Assembly (NCBI RefSeq): GCF_035762065.1
Contig: NZ_DASTPW010000043.1
Location: forward strand, 124,001-188,000
Length of the DNA: 64,000 nucleotides
Origin: Methylibium sp035762065
Lineage (GTDB): Bacteria > Pseudomonadota > Gammaproteobacteria > Burkholderiales > Burkholderiaceae_C
Reading direction: 5' to 3'
The notes under the pieces were generated by a model that worked only from the letters and a program-made list of their open reading frames with translations, had not been told where the DNA came from and made no database searches. Below, in pieces: positions 50,887 to 58,198 of the stretch; position 1 is the first letter of the stretch; each line of letters starts with the position of its first letter. Made by a program: the position numbers and the translations under genes.

Positions 50887-51947
50887 GCGCGTCGCCCGCC
50901 GGCTGGCGGCTCGCGGCGGCGGCGCCGATCGGCTCGATCGACGCGCGGCGACGTTCGCGCCTCGTCGCCGGGCTCGCGGCCGCGACGGCCGTGCTCGCAC
51001 TGCTCGGGCTGGCCGCCGGCAGCGAGGGCCTGTCGTGGGCGGCGCTGCAGGCCGACGCGCTCGGCGACCAGGCCGCGATGCTGATCGGCCAGATCCGCGC
51101 GCCGCGCACGCTGGGCGCCTGGCTCGTCGGCGCCCTGCTCGGCCTCGCCGGTGCGCTCGCGCAAGGCCTGTTCCGCAACCCGCTGGCCGACCCCTACCTG
51201 CTCGGCTCGGCCTCGGGCGCGACGCTCGCCGTGGTGCTGGTGCTCGCCGCATCGACGCTCGCCGGCCAGGCGCTGCCGCTGGCTCCGGCGCTGTGGCTCG
51301 ACCGCCTCGGCCTCGTCGGCGCGGCCTTCGTCGGCGCGCTGGCCGGCGTGAGCCTGACGCTCGTGCTCGCGCGCGGCGCGCAGCAGACGGTGCGGCTGCT
51401 GCTGGCCGGCATCGTCGTCGGCGTGGTGCTCGGTGCGGCCGGCGACCTGATCACCACCTGGGCGCCCGAGGCGCTGCGCGGCAAGCAGGTCTTCCTGCTC
51501 GGCAGTACCGCCTTCCTCGGCTGGCCGGCGGTGGCCTTGCTCGCGGCCGGTCTCGCGCTGGCGCTGCCGCTGGCGCTGCGCTTCGCGCGGCTGCTCGACG
51601 CGCTCACGCTCGGCGAGGACACCGCCGCGACGCTCGGTCTGCCGCTCGCGCGGCTGCGGCTGGTGATGGTGGTGCTGCTCGCGCTGTGCACCGGGCTCGC
51701 GGTCTCGCAGTCGGGGCTGGTGGCCTTCGTCGGGCTGGTGTCGCCGCACCTGGTGCGTCGCTTCGCGCCCTCGCGCCACGGCTTCCTGCTCGGCGCGAGC
51801 GCGGCCACCGGCGGCGCGCTGCTGCTCGCGGCCGACGTGCTCGCGCGCATCGCGATCGCGCCGCAGGAGCTGCCGGTCGGCGTGCTGACCGCGCTGCTCG
51901 GCGGCGGCTACCTGCTGTGGCTGCTGCATCGAAGGGGGCTGCGATGA
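50883..51947 (+). CDS. btuC: Cobalamin ABC transporter permease
   Basis: 354-residue FecCD-family permease with about ten transmembrane helices. Family segments include IRAPRTLGAWLVGALLGLAGALAQGLFRNPLADPYLLGSASGATLAVV, RLLLAGIVVGVVLGAAGDLITTWAPE and the C-terminal GLVAFVGLVSPHLVRRF, followed by ELPVGVLTALLGGGYLLWLL. It works as a dimer with two BtuD subunits. ATGA overlaps exist on both sides (btuF, btuD). Confidence 0.93.
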   Translation: MSASPAGWRLAAAAPIGSIDARRRSRLVAGLAAATAVLALLGLAAGSEGLSWAALQADALGDQAAMLIGQIRAPRTLGAWLVGALLGLAGALAQGLFRNPLADPYLLGSASGATLAVVLVLAASTLAGQALPLAPALWLDRLGLVGAAFVGALAGVSLTLVLARGAQQTVRLLLAGIVVGVVLGAAGDLITTWAPEALRGKQVFLLGSTAFLGWPAVALLAAGLALALPLALRFARLLDALTLGEDTAATLGLPLARLRLVMVVLLALCTGLAVSQSGLVAFVGLVSPHLVRRFAPSRHGFLLGASAATGGALLLAADVLARIAIAPQELPVGVLTALLGGGYLLWLLHRRGLR

Positions 51948-52741
51948 GCGCGGCGTGCCCCCTCACCACGCGGCTCGAAGCGCGCGGCCTCGCGGTGCGG
52001 CTGGGCACGCGCGAGGTGCTGGGCGGCGTCGACGCCGGCTACGCGACCGGCTGGACCGCGATCGTCGGCCCGAACGGCGCGGGCAAGTCGACGCTGTTGC
52101 GCGCTTTGGCGGGGCTGCTTGCGCCGGGGCGCGGTGAAGTGCGGCTCGAAGGCCGGCCGCTCGGCGACTGGCCGGCGCGCGAGCGCGGCCGGCGCGTCGC
52201 CTGGCTCTCGCAAGGCGGCGACGGCAGCGCCGGGCCGGGCGGCGAGCTGACGGTGCGCGAGACCGTCGCGCTCGGCCGCCTGCCGCACCTCGGCCTGTTC
52301 GGCGACGAAGGCCCGGCCGACGCCCGCGCGATCGACGCGGCGATGGCGACCACCGAGTGCAGCGCGTGGTCGGCGCGCCGCCTGCACGAACTCTCCGGCG
52401 GCGAACGCCAGCGCGTGCTGCTCGCGCGCGCGCTCGCGACGGAGGCGCCGATCCTGCTGCTCGACGAGCCGACGACGCACCTCGACGCGCCGCACCAGGT
52501 GGCGCTCGCGCGCCTGTGCCGCCGGCTCGCGGCGACGCACGTGCTCGTCACCGTGCTGCACGACCTGCCGCTCGCGCTGGCCGCCGACCGGGTGCAGGTG
52601 ATGCTCGCCGGCCGCATCGCCGCCGAAGGGGGCGCCGACGACGCGGCGTTGCATGCCGCGCTGATCGCGGCCTTCGACCACGCGGTGCGCGTGCAGCGCA
52701 TCGACGGCCGCGCGCGCGTGCTGCCGGCTCTGGAGGATTGA
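51944..52741 (+). CDS. btuD: Cobalamin ABC transporter ATP-binding protein
   Basis: 265-residue ABC ATPase. Walker A GPNGAGKST at about 43-51, Q-loop region WLSQGGDG, signature LSGGERQR, Walker B ILLLDEPTTHLD and the switch His in VLHDLPLALAADRV. It powers corrinoid import by BtuC. The helical domain is short and Pro/Gly-rich (DGSAGPGGELTVRET). The gene starts with ATGA overlap to btuC and is followed after two bases by cobO. Confidence 0.94.
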   Translation: MSAACPLTTRLEARGLAVRLGTREVLGGVDAGYATGWTAIVGPNGAGKSTLLRALAGLLAPGRGEVRLEGRPLGDWPARERGRRVAWLSQGGDGSAGPGGELTVRETVALGRLPHLGLFGDEGPADARAIDAAMATTECSAWSARRLHELSGGERQRVLLARALATEAPILLLDEPTTHLDAPHQVALARLCRRLAATHVLVTVLHDLPLALAADRVQVMLAGRIAAEGGADDAALHAALIAAFDHAVRVQRIDGRARVLPALED

Positions 52742-52743
52742 CG

Positions 52744-53397
52744 ATGGACATCGAGAACCCGCCCACCGAACGCACGACGCCCAAGCCGCAAGGCGAACGC
52801 CGCGGGCTGGTGATCGTGCACACCGGCCACGGCAAGGGCAAGAGCACCGCGGCCTTCGGACTCGCGTTGCGCGCGCACGGCCGCGGCAAGCCGGTGCGGA
52901 TCTACCAGTTCATGAAGGTGCCTTCGGCGCGCTTCGGCGAGCACCGCGCGTTCGACAAGCTTTCGGCGTGCCGATGCGGGCCGGCGCCGGGCCGCTCCCC
53001 AGCGGACCACGGCCCCCTCGCGGGGCAGGCGCCGGAGGCGACGTGGGAGCCCATCATCGAAGGGCTCGGCGACGGCTTCAGCTGGAAGAGCCGCGACCTC
53101 GAACACTCGGCGCAGCTCGCGCGCGACGGCTGGGCGCGCGCCGAGGCGACCATCCGCGCCGGCACGCACTTCCTCGTCGTGCTCGACGAGATCACCTACC
53201 CGCTGCGCTACGGCTGGCTGCCGCTCGAACCGGTGCTCGCCTGCCTGCGCGAGCGCCCGCGCGAGACCAGCGTCGTGCTGACCGGCCGCGATGCGCCGCA
53301 GGAGCTGATCGATGCCGCCGACACCGTCACCGAGATGAAGCTGGTGAAGCACCACTACCAGGCCGGCGTGCCCGCGCAGCGCGGCATCGAGGACTGA
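52744..53397 (+). CDS. cobO: Cob(I)yrinic acid a,c-diamide adenosyltransferase with in-frame insertion
   Basis: CobO/BtuR-type enzyme that puts the adenosyl group on Co(I) corrinoids. 217 residues against about 185-190 in relatives. The P-loop is GHGKGKSTAAFG at about 28-39, then VRIYQFMKVPSARFGEHRAF. After Leu73 a foreign stretch of about 29 residues (SACRCGPAPGRSPADHGP...EATWE) interrupts the family sequence. It resumes at PIIEGLGDGFSWKSRDLEHSAQLA and VVLDEITYPLRYGW and runs to LVKHHYQAGVPAQRGIED. The insert keeps the frame and lies between conserved blocks, probably in a loop, so the enzyme may still fold. The ATG follows the btuD stop by two bases. Confidence 0.93.
   Translation: MDIENPPTERTTPKPQGERRGLVIVHTGHGKGKSTAAFGLALRAHGRGKPVRIYQFMKVPSARFGEHRAFDKLSACRCGPAPGRSPADHGPLAGQAPEATWEPIIEGLGDGFSWKSRDLEHSAQLARDGWARAEATIRAGTHFLVVLDEITYPLRYGWLPLEPVLACLRERPRETSVVLTGRDAPQELIDAADTVTEMKLVKHHYQAGVPAQRGIED
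52963..53049. repeat. Short palindrome-bearing insertion inside cobO
   Basis: 87 bases that have no counterpart in the CobO family. They contain CCGGCGCCGG, the palindromic core GGCCCCCTCGCGGGGC, then AGGCGCCGGAGGCGACGTGGG. The order palindromic C/G block, GGCG-xx-GGCG block and G-rich end recalls the intergenic repeats at 15419 and 63298, although the sequences are not identical. It looks like a REP-like element captured in-frame by a gene. Boundaries are inferred from where the protein family similarity stops and resumes. Confidence 0.55.
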
Positions 53398-54071
53398 TGG
53401 CTCGCGTCGCGGTCAGCTGGAGCGCCGGCAAGGATTCGATGCTCGCGCTGCTGCGCGCGCGCGAGCAGGGCCTCGCGGTCGCGACGCTGCTGACGATGTG
53501 CGAGGCCGACGGCACGAGCAAGTCGCATGCGCTCGCGCCCGCCTTGATCGAGGCGCAGGCCGCGGCGCTCGGGCTCGCGTGGCGGCCGGCGCGCGTGGCC
53601 GACGAAGCGGGCGCCTATGGGCGCGCGTTCGCCGACGCGCTCGCCGCGCTGCACGGCGATGGTCACGACGGCATCGTCTTCGGCGACATCGACCTGCAGG
53701 CGCATCGCGACTGGCTCGAGCCGGCCTGCGCGCGCGCCGGGCTGCGCGCGCACTTCCCGTTGTGGGGCGAGCCGCGGGCGGCGCTTGCGCGGGAGATCGT
53801 CGCGCGCGGCATCCGCGCACGGCTGGTGTGCGTCGACGCCGCGCGGCTCGACGCGGGCTTCTGCGGCGCCGACTACGACGCGCAGCTGCTCGATCGCCTG
53901 CCGAAGCCGGTCTGCCCCTGCGGCGAAGACGGGGAGTTCCACAGCTTCGTGTTCGACGGCCCGGGCTTCGCCGCGCCGCTCTCGCTGCGCTCGCTCGGCC
54001 AAGAGCGCGTCGCGAGCCGGCCGCCGCTCGCGGCGACGACGCTGGTGTTCGATCGGCTCGTGCTCGCATGA
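53397..54071 (+). CDS. ATP-pyrophosphatase of the DUF71/Dph6-like family in the B12 operon
   Basis: 224 residues of the PP-loop (adenine nucleotide alpha hydrolase-like) superfamily. PP-loop motif SWSAGKDSMLALLRAREQG at about 6-24, then LLTMCEADGTSKSHAL, DGIVFGDIDLQAHRDWLEPACARAGLRAHFPLWG and the C-terminal ARLVCVDAARLDAGFCGADYD. Eukaryotic relatives amidate diphthine. Bacteria lack diphthamide, and DUF71 members next to B12 genes have been proposed to act in B12 salvage (from memory). The substrate is unknown. The ATG overlaps the cobO TGA (TGATG) and its own end overlaps cbiB, so it belongs to the operon. Confidence 0.85.
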   Translation: MARVAVSWSAGKDSMLALLRAREQGLAVATLLTMCEADGTSKSHALAPALIEAQAAALGLAWRPARVADEAGAYGRAFADALAALHGDGHDGIVFGDIDLQAHRDWLEPACARAGLRAHFPLWGEPRAALAREIVARGIRARLVCVDAARLDAGFCGADYDAQLLDRLPKPVCPCGEDGEFHSFVFDGPGFAAPLSLRSLGQERVASRPPLAATTLVFDRLVLA

Positions 54072-54970
54072 GCGCGGCGCTGGCGCTCGCGGCGGCCTGG
54101 GCGATCGACGCGGCCTTCGGCGAGCCACGCGATGCCTGGCATCCGGTGGCGTGGATCGGGCGGGTGATGGGGCCGCTCGGCCGGCGGCTGCGGGGGCTGC
54201 CGGCGGCGCCGGCCTGTGTCGGCGGCGCGCTGGCGTGGTCGGGCGGCGCGGCGCTGCTGGCCTGGGCGGGGCTCGCGCTGGAACGCGCGCTGCTCGCCTG
54301 GCCGGCGTGGATCGCGGTGCCGGCGCTCGCGCTCGCCATCAAGCCCGGCTTCGCGTGGCGGATGCTGCGCGACGAGGTCGCGGCCGTCGAAGCCGCGCTC
54401 GGCGAAGGGCTGCCGCACGGCCGCGCGCGGCTCGCGCGGCTGGTGAGCCGCGACACCGCCGCGCTCGATGAGCGCGAGGTCCGCGAAGCCGCGATCGAGA
54501 CGCTCGCCGAGAACCTGAACGATGCCGTCGTCGCGCCGCTGTGCTGGCTGCTGCTGGCGGGCCTGCCGGGGCTGTGGGTCTATCGATGGGCGAACACGCT
54601 CGATGCGATGTGGGGCTACCGCGGCGCATGGACCTGGGCCGGCAAGTGGGCCGCACGCGCCGACGATGCGATGTCGTGGGCGCCGGCGCGGCTCACCGCC
54701 GCGCTGCTGTGGCGGCCCGGCCGCTTCGGCTGGCGGGCGTTGCAAGCGGAAGCGCGCCGCACGCCGTCGCCGAACGGCGGCTGGCCGATGGGCGCGATGG
54801 CGCTGCTGCTCGGCGTGCGTCTGCGCAAGGCCGGCGTGTACGAGCTGCATGCGGCGGGGCGCGTGGCCGAGCCGGCGGACACCGCCCGGGCCCTGCGCCT
54901 CGCCGGCACGGCCGCGAACCTCGCCTGTGCGTTCGCGGTCGCCGGGCTCGCGGCGCGGGCGGTCGCATGA
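54068..54970 (+). CDS. cbiB: Adenosylcobinamide-phosphate synthase
   Basis: 300-residue membrane protein (CbiB, called CobD in aerobic-pathway nomenclature) that attaches aminopropanol phosphate to adenosylcobyric acid. Family segments are AAAWAIDAAFGEPRDAWHPVAWIGRVMGPL, RLVSRDTAALDEREVREAAIETLAENLNDAVVAPLCW, WANTLDAMWGYR and ADDAMSWAPARLTA. Four to five hydrophobic helices are predicted. It shares ATGA with both neighbours. Confidence 0.93.
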   Translation: MSAALALAAAWAIDAAFGEPRDAWHPVAWIGRVMGPLGRRLRGLPAAPACVGGALAWSGGAALLAWAGLALERALLAWPAWIAVPALALAIKPGFAWRMLRDEVAAVEAALGEGLPHGRARLARLVSRDTAALDEREVREAAIETLAENLNDAVVAPLCWLLLAGLPGLWVYRWANTLDAMWGYRGAWTWAGKWAARADDAMSWAPARLTAALLWRPGRFGWRALQAEARRTPSPNGGWPMGAMALLLGVRLRKAGVYELHAAGRVAEPADTARALRLAGTAANLACAFAVAGLAARAVA

Positions 54971-55971
54971 GGCGCTCGCGCGTGCATGGCGGGCCCGACG
55001 CGCTCGGCGTGCCGCGCTGGGACTTCTCGACCAACGCGAACGCCTGCGGCCCCGAACCCGCGGCGCTCGCCGCGATCCGCGCGAGCGACCTCGCCCGCTA
55101 TCCCGATCCGGGCTACACCGCGCTGCGCGCCGAGCTCGCGCGGCGGCATCGCTGCACGCCGCGCCGCGTCGTCGTCGGCGCCAGCGCGAGCGAATGGATC
55201 CTGCGCATCACCGGCTGGCTCGCGCGCGTCGCCCCCGAGGCTGCGGTGCATGCGCCGCAGCCGGGCTATGCCGACTACGCGCATGCGGCCGGCGCGCTCG
55301 GCTTGCGGCTCGTGGCCGCGTCGCGGCAGGCGCGGCTGGTCTGGCACACCGAGCCGTCCAGTCCCTTCGGCACGAGCTCGCCGCCGCCGGCGACCGACGC
55401 CGACGCGCTGCTCGTGATCGACCGCGCCTACGAGCCGCTGCGCCTCGAAGGCGACGCGCCGCCGGCGCCGCCTGCGGCCTGGCAGCTGTGGTCGCCGAAC
55501 AAGGCGCTCGGCCTGAGCGGCGTGCGCGGCGCCTATGCGATCGCCCCGGCCGGCGCCGAGGCGATCGCCGACGAGCTTGATGCGCTCGCGCCTTCGTGGC
55601 CGCTCGGCGCCGACGGCGTCGCGCTGCTGCACGCATGGACGCAAGCGCCAACGCAGGCCTGGCTGACGGCGAGCCTCGCGACGCTGCGCACCTGGAAGCG
55701 CGAGCAGCTTTCGCTGTGCGCCGAACTGGGCTGGAGCTGCGCGCCGAGCGCGACGCCGTTCTTCGTCGCCGACTGGCGCGACGCGCCGGGCCGCGTGGCG
55801 CCGGTGCAGGCCCTGGCCGCGTTGCGCGAACGCGGCATCAAGCTGCGCGATGCCGGCTCGTTCGGCCTGCCCGGCCGCGTGCGCCTGAGCGTGCAGCCGC
55901 CCGCCGCGCAACGCGCGCTGCGCGAAGCGTGGCGAAGCTTGCGAAATGAACTCGCGAAGCCGGCGCGATGA
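54967..55971 (+). CDS. Threonine-phosphate decarboxylase-like aminotransferase
   Basis: 334-residue PLP enzyme of the class I aminotransferase fold. In this context it corresponds to the L-threonine-O-3-phosphate decarboxylase (CobD/CobC) that makes aminopropanol phosphate for CbiB. VHGGPDALGVPRWDFSTNANACGPEP begins the protein and DLARYPDPGYTALRAELARRH follows. VVGASASEWILRI and the PLP lysine segment WSPNKALGLSGVRGAYAI (lysine in SPNKAL) are visible. The C-terminus reads RVRLSVQPP. The gene name is ambiguous between nomenclatures, so none is given. Confidence 0.9.
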   Translation: MRRSRVHGGPDALGVPRWDFSTNANACGPEPAALAAIRASDLARYPDPGYTALRAELARRHRCTPRRVVVGASASEWILRITGWLARVAPEAAVHAPQPGYADYAHAAGALGLRLVAASRQARLVWHTEPSSPFGTSSPPPATDADALLVIDRAYEPLRLEGDAPPAPPAAWQLWSPNKALGLSGVRGAYAIAPAGAEAIADELDALAPSWPLGADGVALLHAWTQAPTQAWLTASLATLRTWKREQLSLCAELGWSCAPSATPFFVADWRDAPGRVAPVQALAALRERGIKLRDAGSFGLPGRVRLSVQPPAAQRALREAWRSLRNELAKPAR

Positions 55972-56066
55972 GGGTCTGCGAGGCCTCGCGCGGCGCGCCC
56001 GACTCTTACGATCCCGCGTCGGCGCGAGGGCGCCGGCCGTCACCGTCTTGCCAAGGAGAAGTCCCC

Positions 56067-56603
56067 ATGAATCGACTCGACCGCATTTCGATGCTCGCCG
56101 CGGCGCTCGCGGCCACCGGCACGCTGGCCGGCTGCCAGTCCTTCGGTGGCAGCAAGAGCGGCGCCGCGACGGCGCCGGCCGCATCGCCCGCGCCGGCCGC
56201 CGCCGCGCCGGCCGCGCCGAAGGTCGGCCCCGGCATGAACGAACGTGGCGAGGTCGTCGACCCGAAGAAGGTCGAGGCCGGCTACGGCCAGAAGGTCAAG
56301 GGCCTCGAGGACTGGGAAGGCGAGATCACCGGCAAGCCGGCGCCCGGCAGCAAGTTCGGCCAGCTGAAGATCGGCATGCCGATGGCGCAGGTGACCAACC
56401 TCCTCGGCCAGCCGACCGACCAGGGCGCGCACATGACCGGCAAGGCGTGGATCCCGTTCTACTTCGGCTCGGACCGCTACCGCTACGAGCTCGTCTACAA
56501 GGGCCAGGGCCGCTTGATCTTCGCGGGGCCGGCCGGTTTCAGCTTCGGCCAGGGCAACCTCACCTGGATCATCCACAGCGCCAACGAGCAGGGCTACCGC
56601 TGA
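56067..56603 (+). CDS. Putative lipoprotein with SmpA/OmlA-like motif
   Basis: 178 residues. The signal and lipobox read MNRLDRISMLAAALAATGTLAGCQ, cysteine about 23. An Ala/Pro-rich linker is followed by a domain with FGQLKIGMPMAQVTNLLGQPTD, which resembles the SmpA/OmlA (BamE-like) segment, and FYFGSDRYRYELVYKGQGRLIFAG. It probably sits in the outer membrane facing the periplasm. The Shine-Dalgarno AAGGAGA lies ahead of the ATG. It interrupts the cob operon and has about 95 bases upstream, so it may have its own promoter. It has no obvious link to B12. Confidence 0.82.
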   Translation: MNRLDRISMLAAALAATGTLAGCQSFGGSKSGAATAPAASPAPAAAAPAAPKVGPGMNERGEVVDPKKVEAGYGQKVKGLEDWEGEITGKPAPGSKFGQLKIGMPMAQVTNLLGQPTDQGAHMTGKAWIPFYFGSDRYRYELVYKGQGRLIFAGPAGFSFGQGNLTWIIHSANEQGYR

Positions 56604-56608
56604 AGCCG

Positions 56609-58198
56609 ATGAGCGCGGCACGCTGCGTCATGGTCCTCGGCACCACCAGCGGGGCCGGCAAGAGCTGGCTCGCGACGGCGCTGTGCCGCTGGTACGCGCG
56701 GCAGGGCTTGAAGGTCGCGCCGTTCAAGGCGCAGAACATGAGCAACAACGCGCGCGTGGTGCCGGGCCGCGCAGGCGCGCCGGGCGAGATCGGCAGCGCG
56801 CAGTATTTCCAGGCGCTGGCCGCGCGCGCCGAGCCCGAGGTGCGGATGAACCCGGTGCTGCTGAAGCCCGAGCGCGACACCGGCAGCCAGGTGATCGTGC
56901 TCGGCGAGGTGCGCCGCGACCTCGCCGCGGTGCCGTGGCGCGAACGCAGCGCGGTGCTGTGGCCGCATGCGCGCGACGCACTGCGTGCGCTGCGCGCCGA
57001 GCACGAGGTGATCGTCATCGAAGGCGCGGGCTCGCCGGCCGAGATCAACCTCGCGTCGAGCGACTACGTGAACCTGCGCACCGCCCACGAGGCGCAGGCC
57101 GCCTGCCTGCTGGTCGCGGACATCGACCGCGGCGGCGCCTTCGCCCACCTGTACGGCACCCACCGGCTGATGCCCGCGCCCGAGCGCGCGCTGCTGCGCG
57201 GCTTCGTGCTGAACCGCTTCCGCGGCGACGCGACGCTGCTCGCGCCGGGGCCCGAGCAGCTCGAAGCGCTGACCGGCGTGCCCACCGTCGCGGTGCTGCC
57301 GATGTGGCGCGGCCACGGCCTGCCCGAGGAGGACGGGCTGCACGACGCCGCCGAGGGCTCGCTCGCGGATGGCGGAACGCCGCCGCCGCGCGGCGCGGCC
57401 GCGGCAACGACGCCGCTTCGCGCCGCGGACGCGGTTGCGCCGCCGCTTCGCGCCGCCGGGGACGACGAGCCCGCGCTGCGCATCGCCGTCGTCGCCTACC
57501 CGCGCATCAGCAACCTCGACGAGTTCCAGCCGCTGCGCGGACTGCCCGGCGTGCAGCTCGCATGGGCGCGGACGCCGGCCGCGCTCGCGGGCTGCGACTG
57601 GATCGTGCTGCCGGGCTCGAAGCACAGCGCGAGCGATCTCGCCTGGCTGCGCGCGCAGCGGCTCGACGGCGCGATCGCCCGCCACGCCGCCGCGGGCCGG
57701 CCCGTGCTCGGCCTGTGCGGCGGCCTGCAGATGCTGGGCGAGGCGCTGGTCGATCCGCTCGGCGTCGAGAGCGTCGATGCCGGCGGTGCCGACACCAGCA
57801 CGCCCGGCCTCGGCCTGCTGCCGATCGCGACGCGGTTCGAGCGCGACAAGCGCCTGCTGCGCTCGCGGGCGCGCTTCGGCGAACTGCAGGGCCCTTGGGC
57901 CGCGCTGTCGAACCTCGCGTTCGACGGCTACGAGATCCACCACGGCCGCAGCCTGCCGCTGCCCGAGGCGCCGGCGCTGCGCGCGGTGCTGCGCAATGCC
58001 GAGGGCACGGTGCTGGGCTGGCAGCACGGCCCGGTGCTGGGCCTCTACGCGCACGGCCTGTTCGAGTCGCCCGCGGTGCTGCGCGCGCTGTTCGGCGCCG
58101 CGGCGCGCCCGCTCGACGGCGTGTTCGACGGCCTTGCCGACTACATCGACAAGCTGTTCGCACCCGGCGTGCTGAACGGCCTGCTGGAGCCCCGATGA
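56609..58198 (+). CDS. cobQ: Cobyric acid synthase
   Basis: Amidates four side chains of adenosylcobyrinic diamide using glutamine and ATP. 529 residues against about 480-490 for the family. The N-terminal BioD-like ATPase begins MSAARCVMVLGTTSGAGKSWLATALCRWY (P-loop), with KAQNMSNNARV, INLASSDYVNLRTA and VADIDRGGAFAHLYGT. The C-terminal class I glutaminase has the nucleophile in GLCGGLQMLGEAL and GYEIHHGR with its His/Glu partner in LYAHGLFE. Residues about 246-288 form an Ala/Pro-rich insert (SLADGGTPPPRGAAAATT...) between the domains, which explains the extra length. The ATG is six bases after the lipoprotein stop. Confidence 0.93.
   Translation: MSAARCVMVLGTTSGAGKSWLATALCRWYARQGLKVAPFKAQNMSNNARVVPGRAGAPGEIGSAQYFQALAARAEPEVRMNPVLLKPERDTGSQVIVLGEVRRDLAAVPWRERSAVLWPHARDALRALRAEHEVIVIEGAGSPAEINLASSDYVNLRTAHEAQAACLLVADIDRGGAFAHLYGTHRLMPAPERALLRGFVLNRFRGDATLLAPGPEQLEALTGVPTVAVLPMWRGHGLPEEDGLHDAAEGSLADGGTPPPRGAAAATTPLRAADAVAPPLRAAGDDEPALRIAVVAYPRISNLDEFQPLRGLPGVQLAWARTPAALAGCDWIVLPGSKHSASDLAWLRAQRLDGAIARHAAAGRPVLGLCGGLQMLGEALVDPLGVESVDAGGADTSTPGLGLLPIATRFERDKRLLRSRARFGELQGPWAALSNLAFDGYEIHHGRSLPLPEAPALRAVLRNAEGTVLGWQHGPVLGLYAHGLFESPAVLRALFGAAARPLDGVFDGLADYIDKLFAPGVLNGLLEPR

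Noticed and set aside
47500..51252. 1250-codon minus-strand frame opposite btuB, cobU, btuF and btuC.
   Set aside because: Shadow frame; the plus strand has a riboswitch and five recognisable B12 genes with ATGA couplings.
54967..55971. Histidinol-phosphate aminotransferase (hisC).
   Set aside because: The fold is shared, but the operon (after cbiB, before cobQ) and short length fit threonine-phosphate decarboxylase; no his genes nearby.
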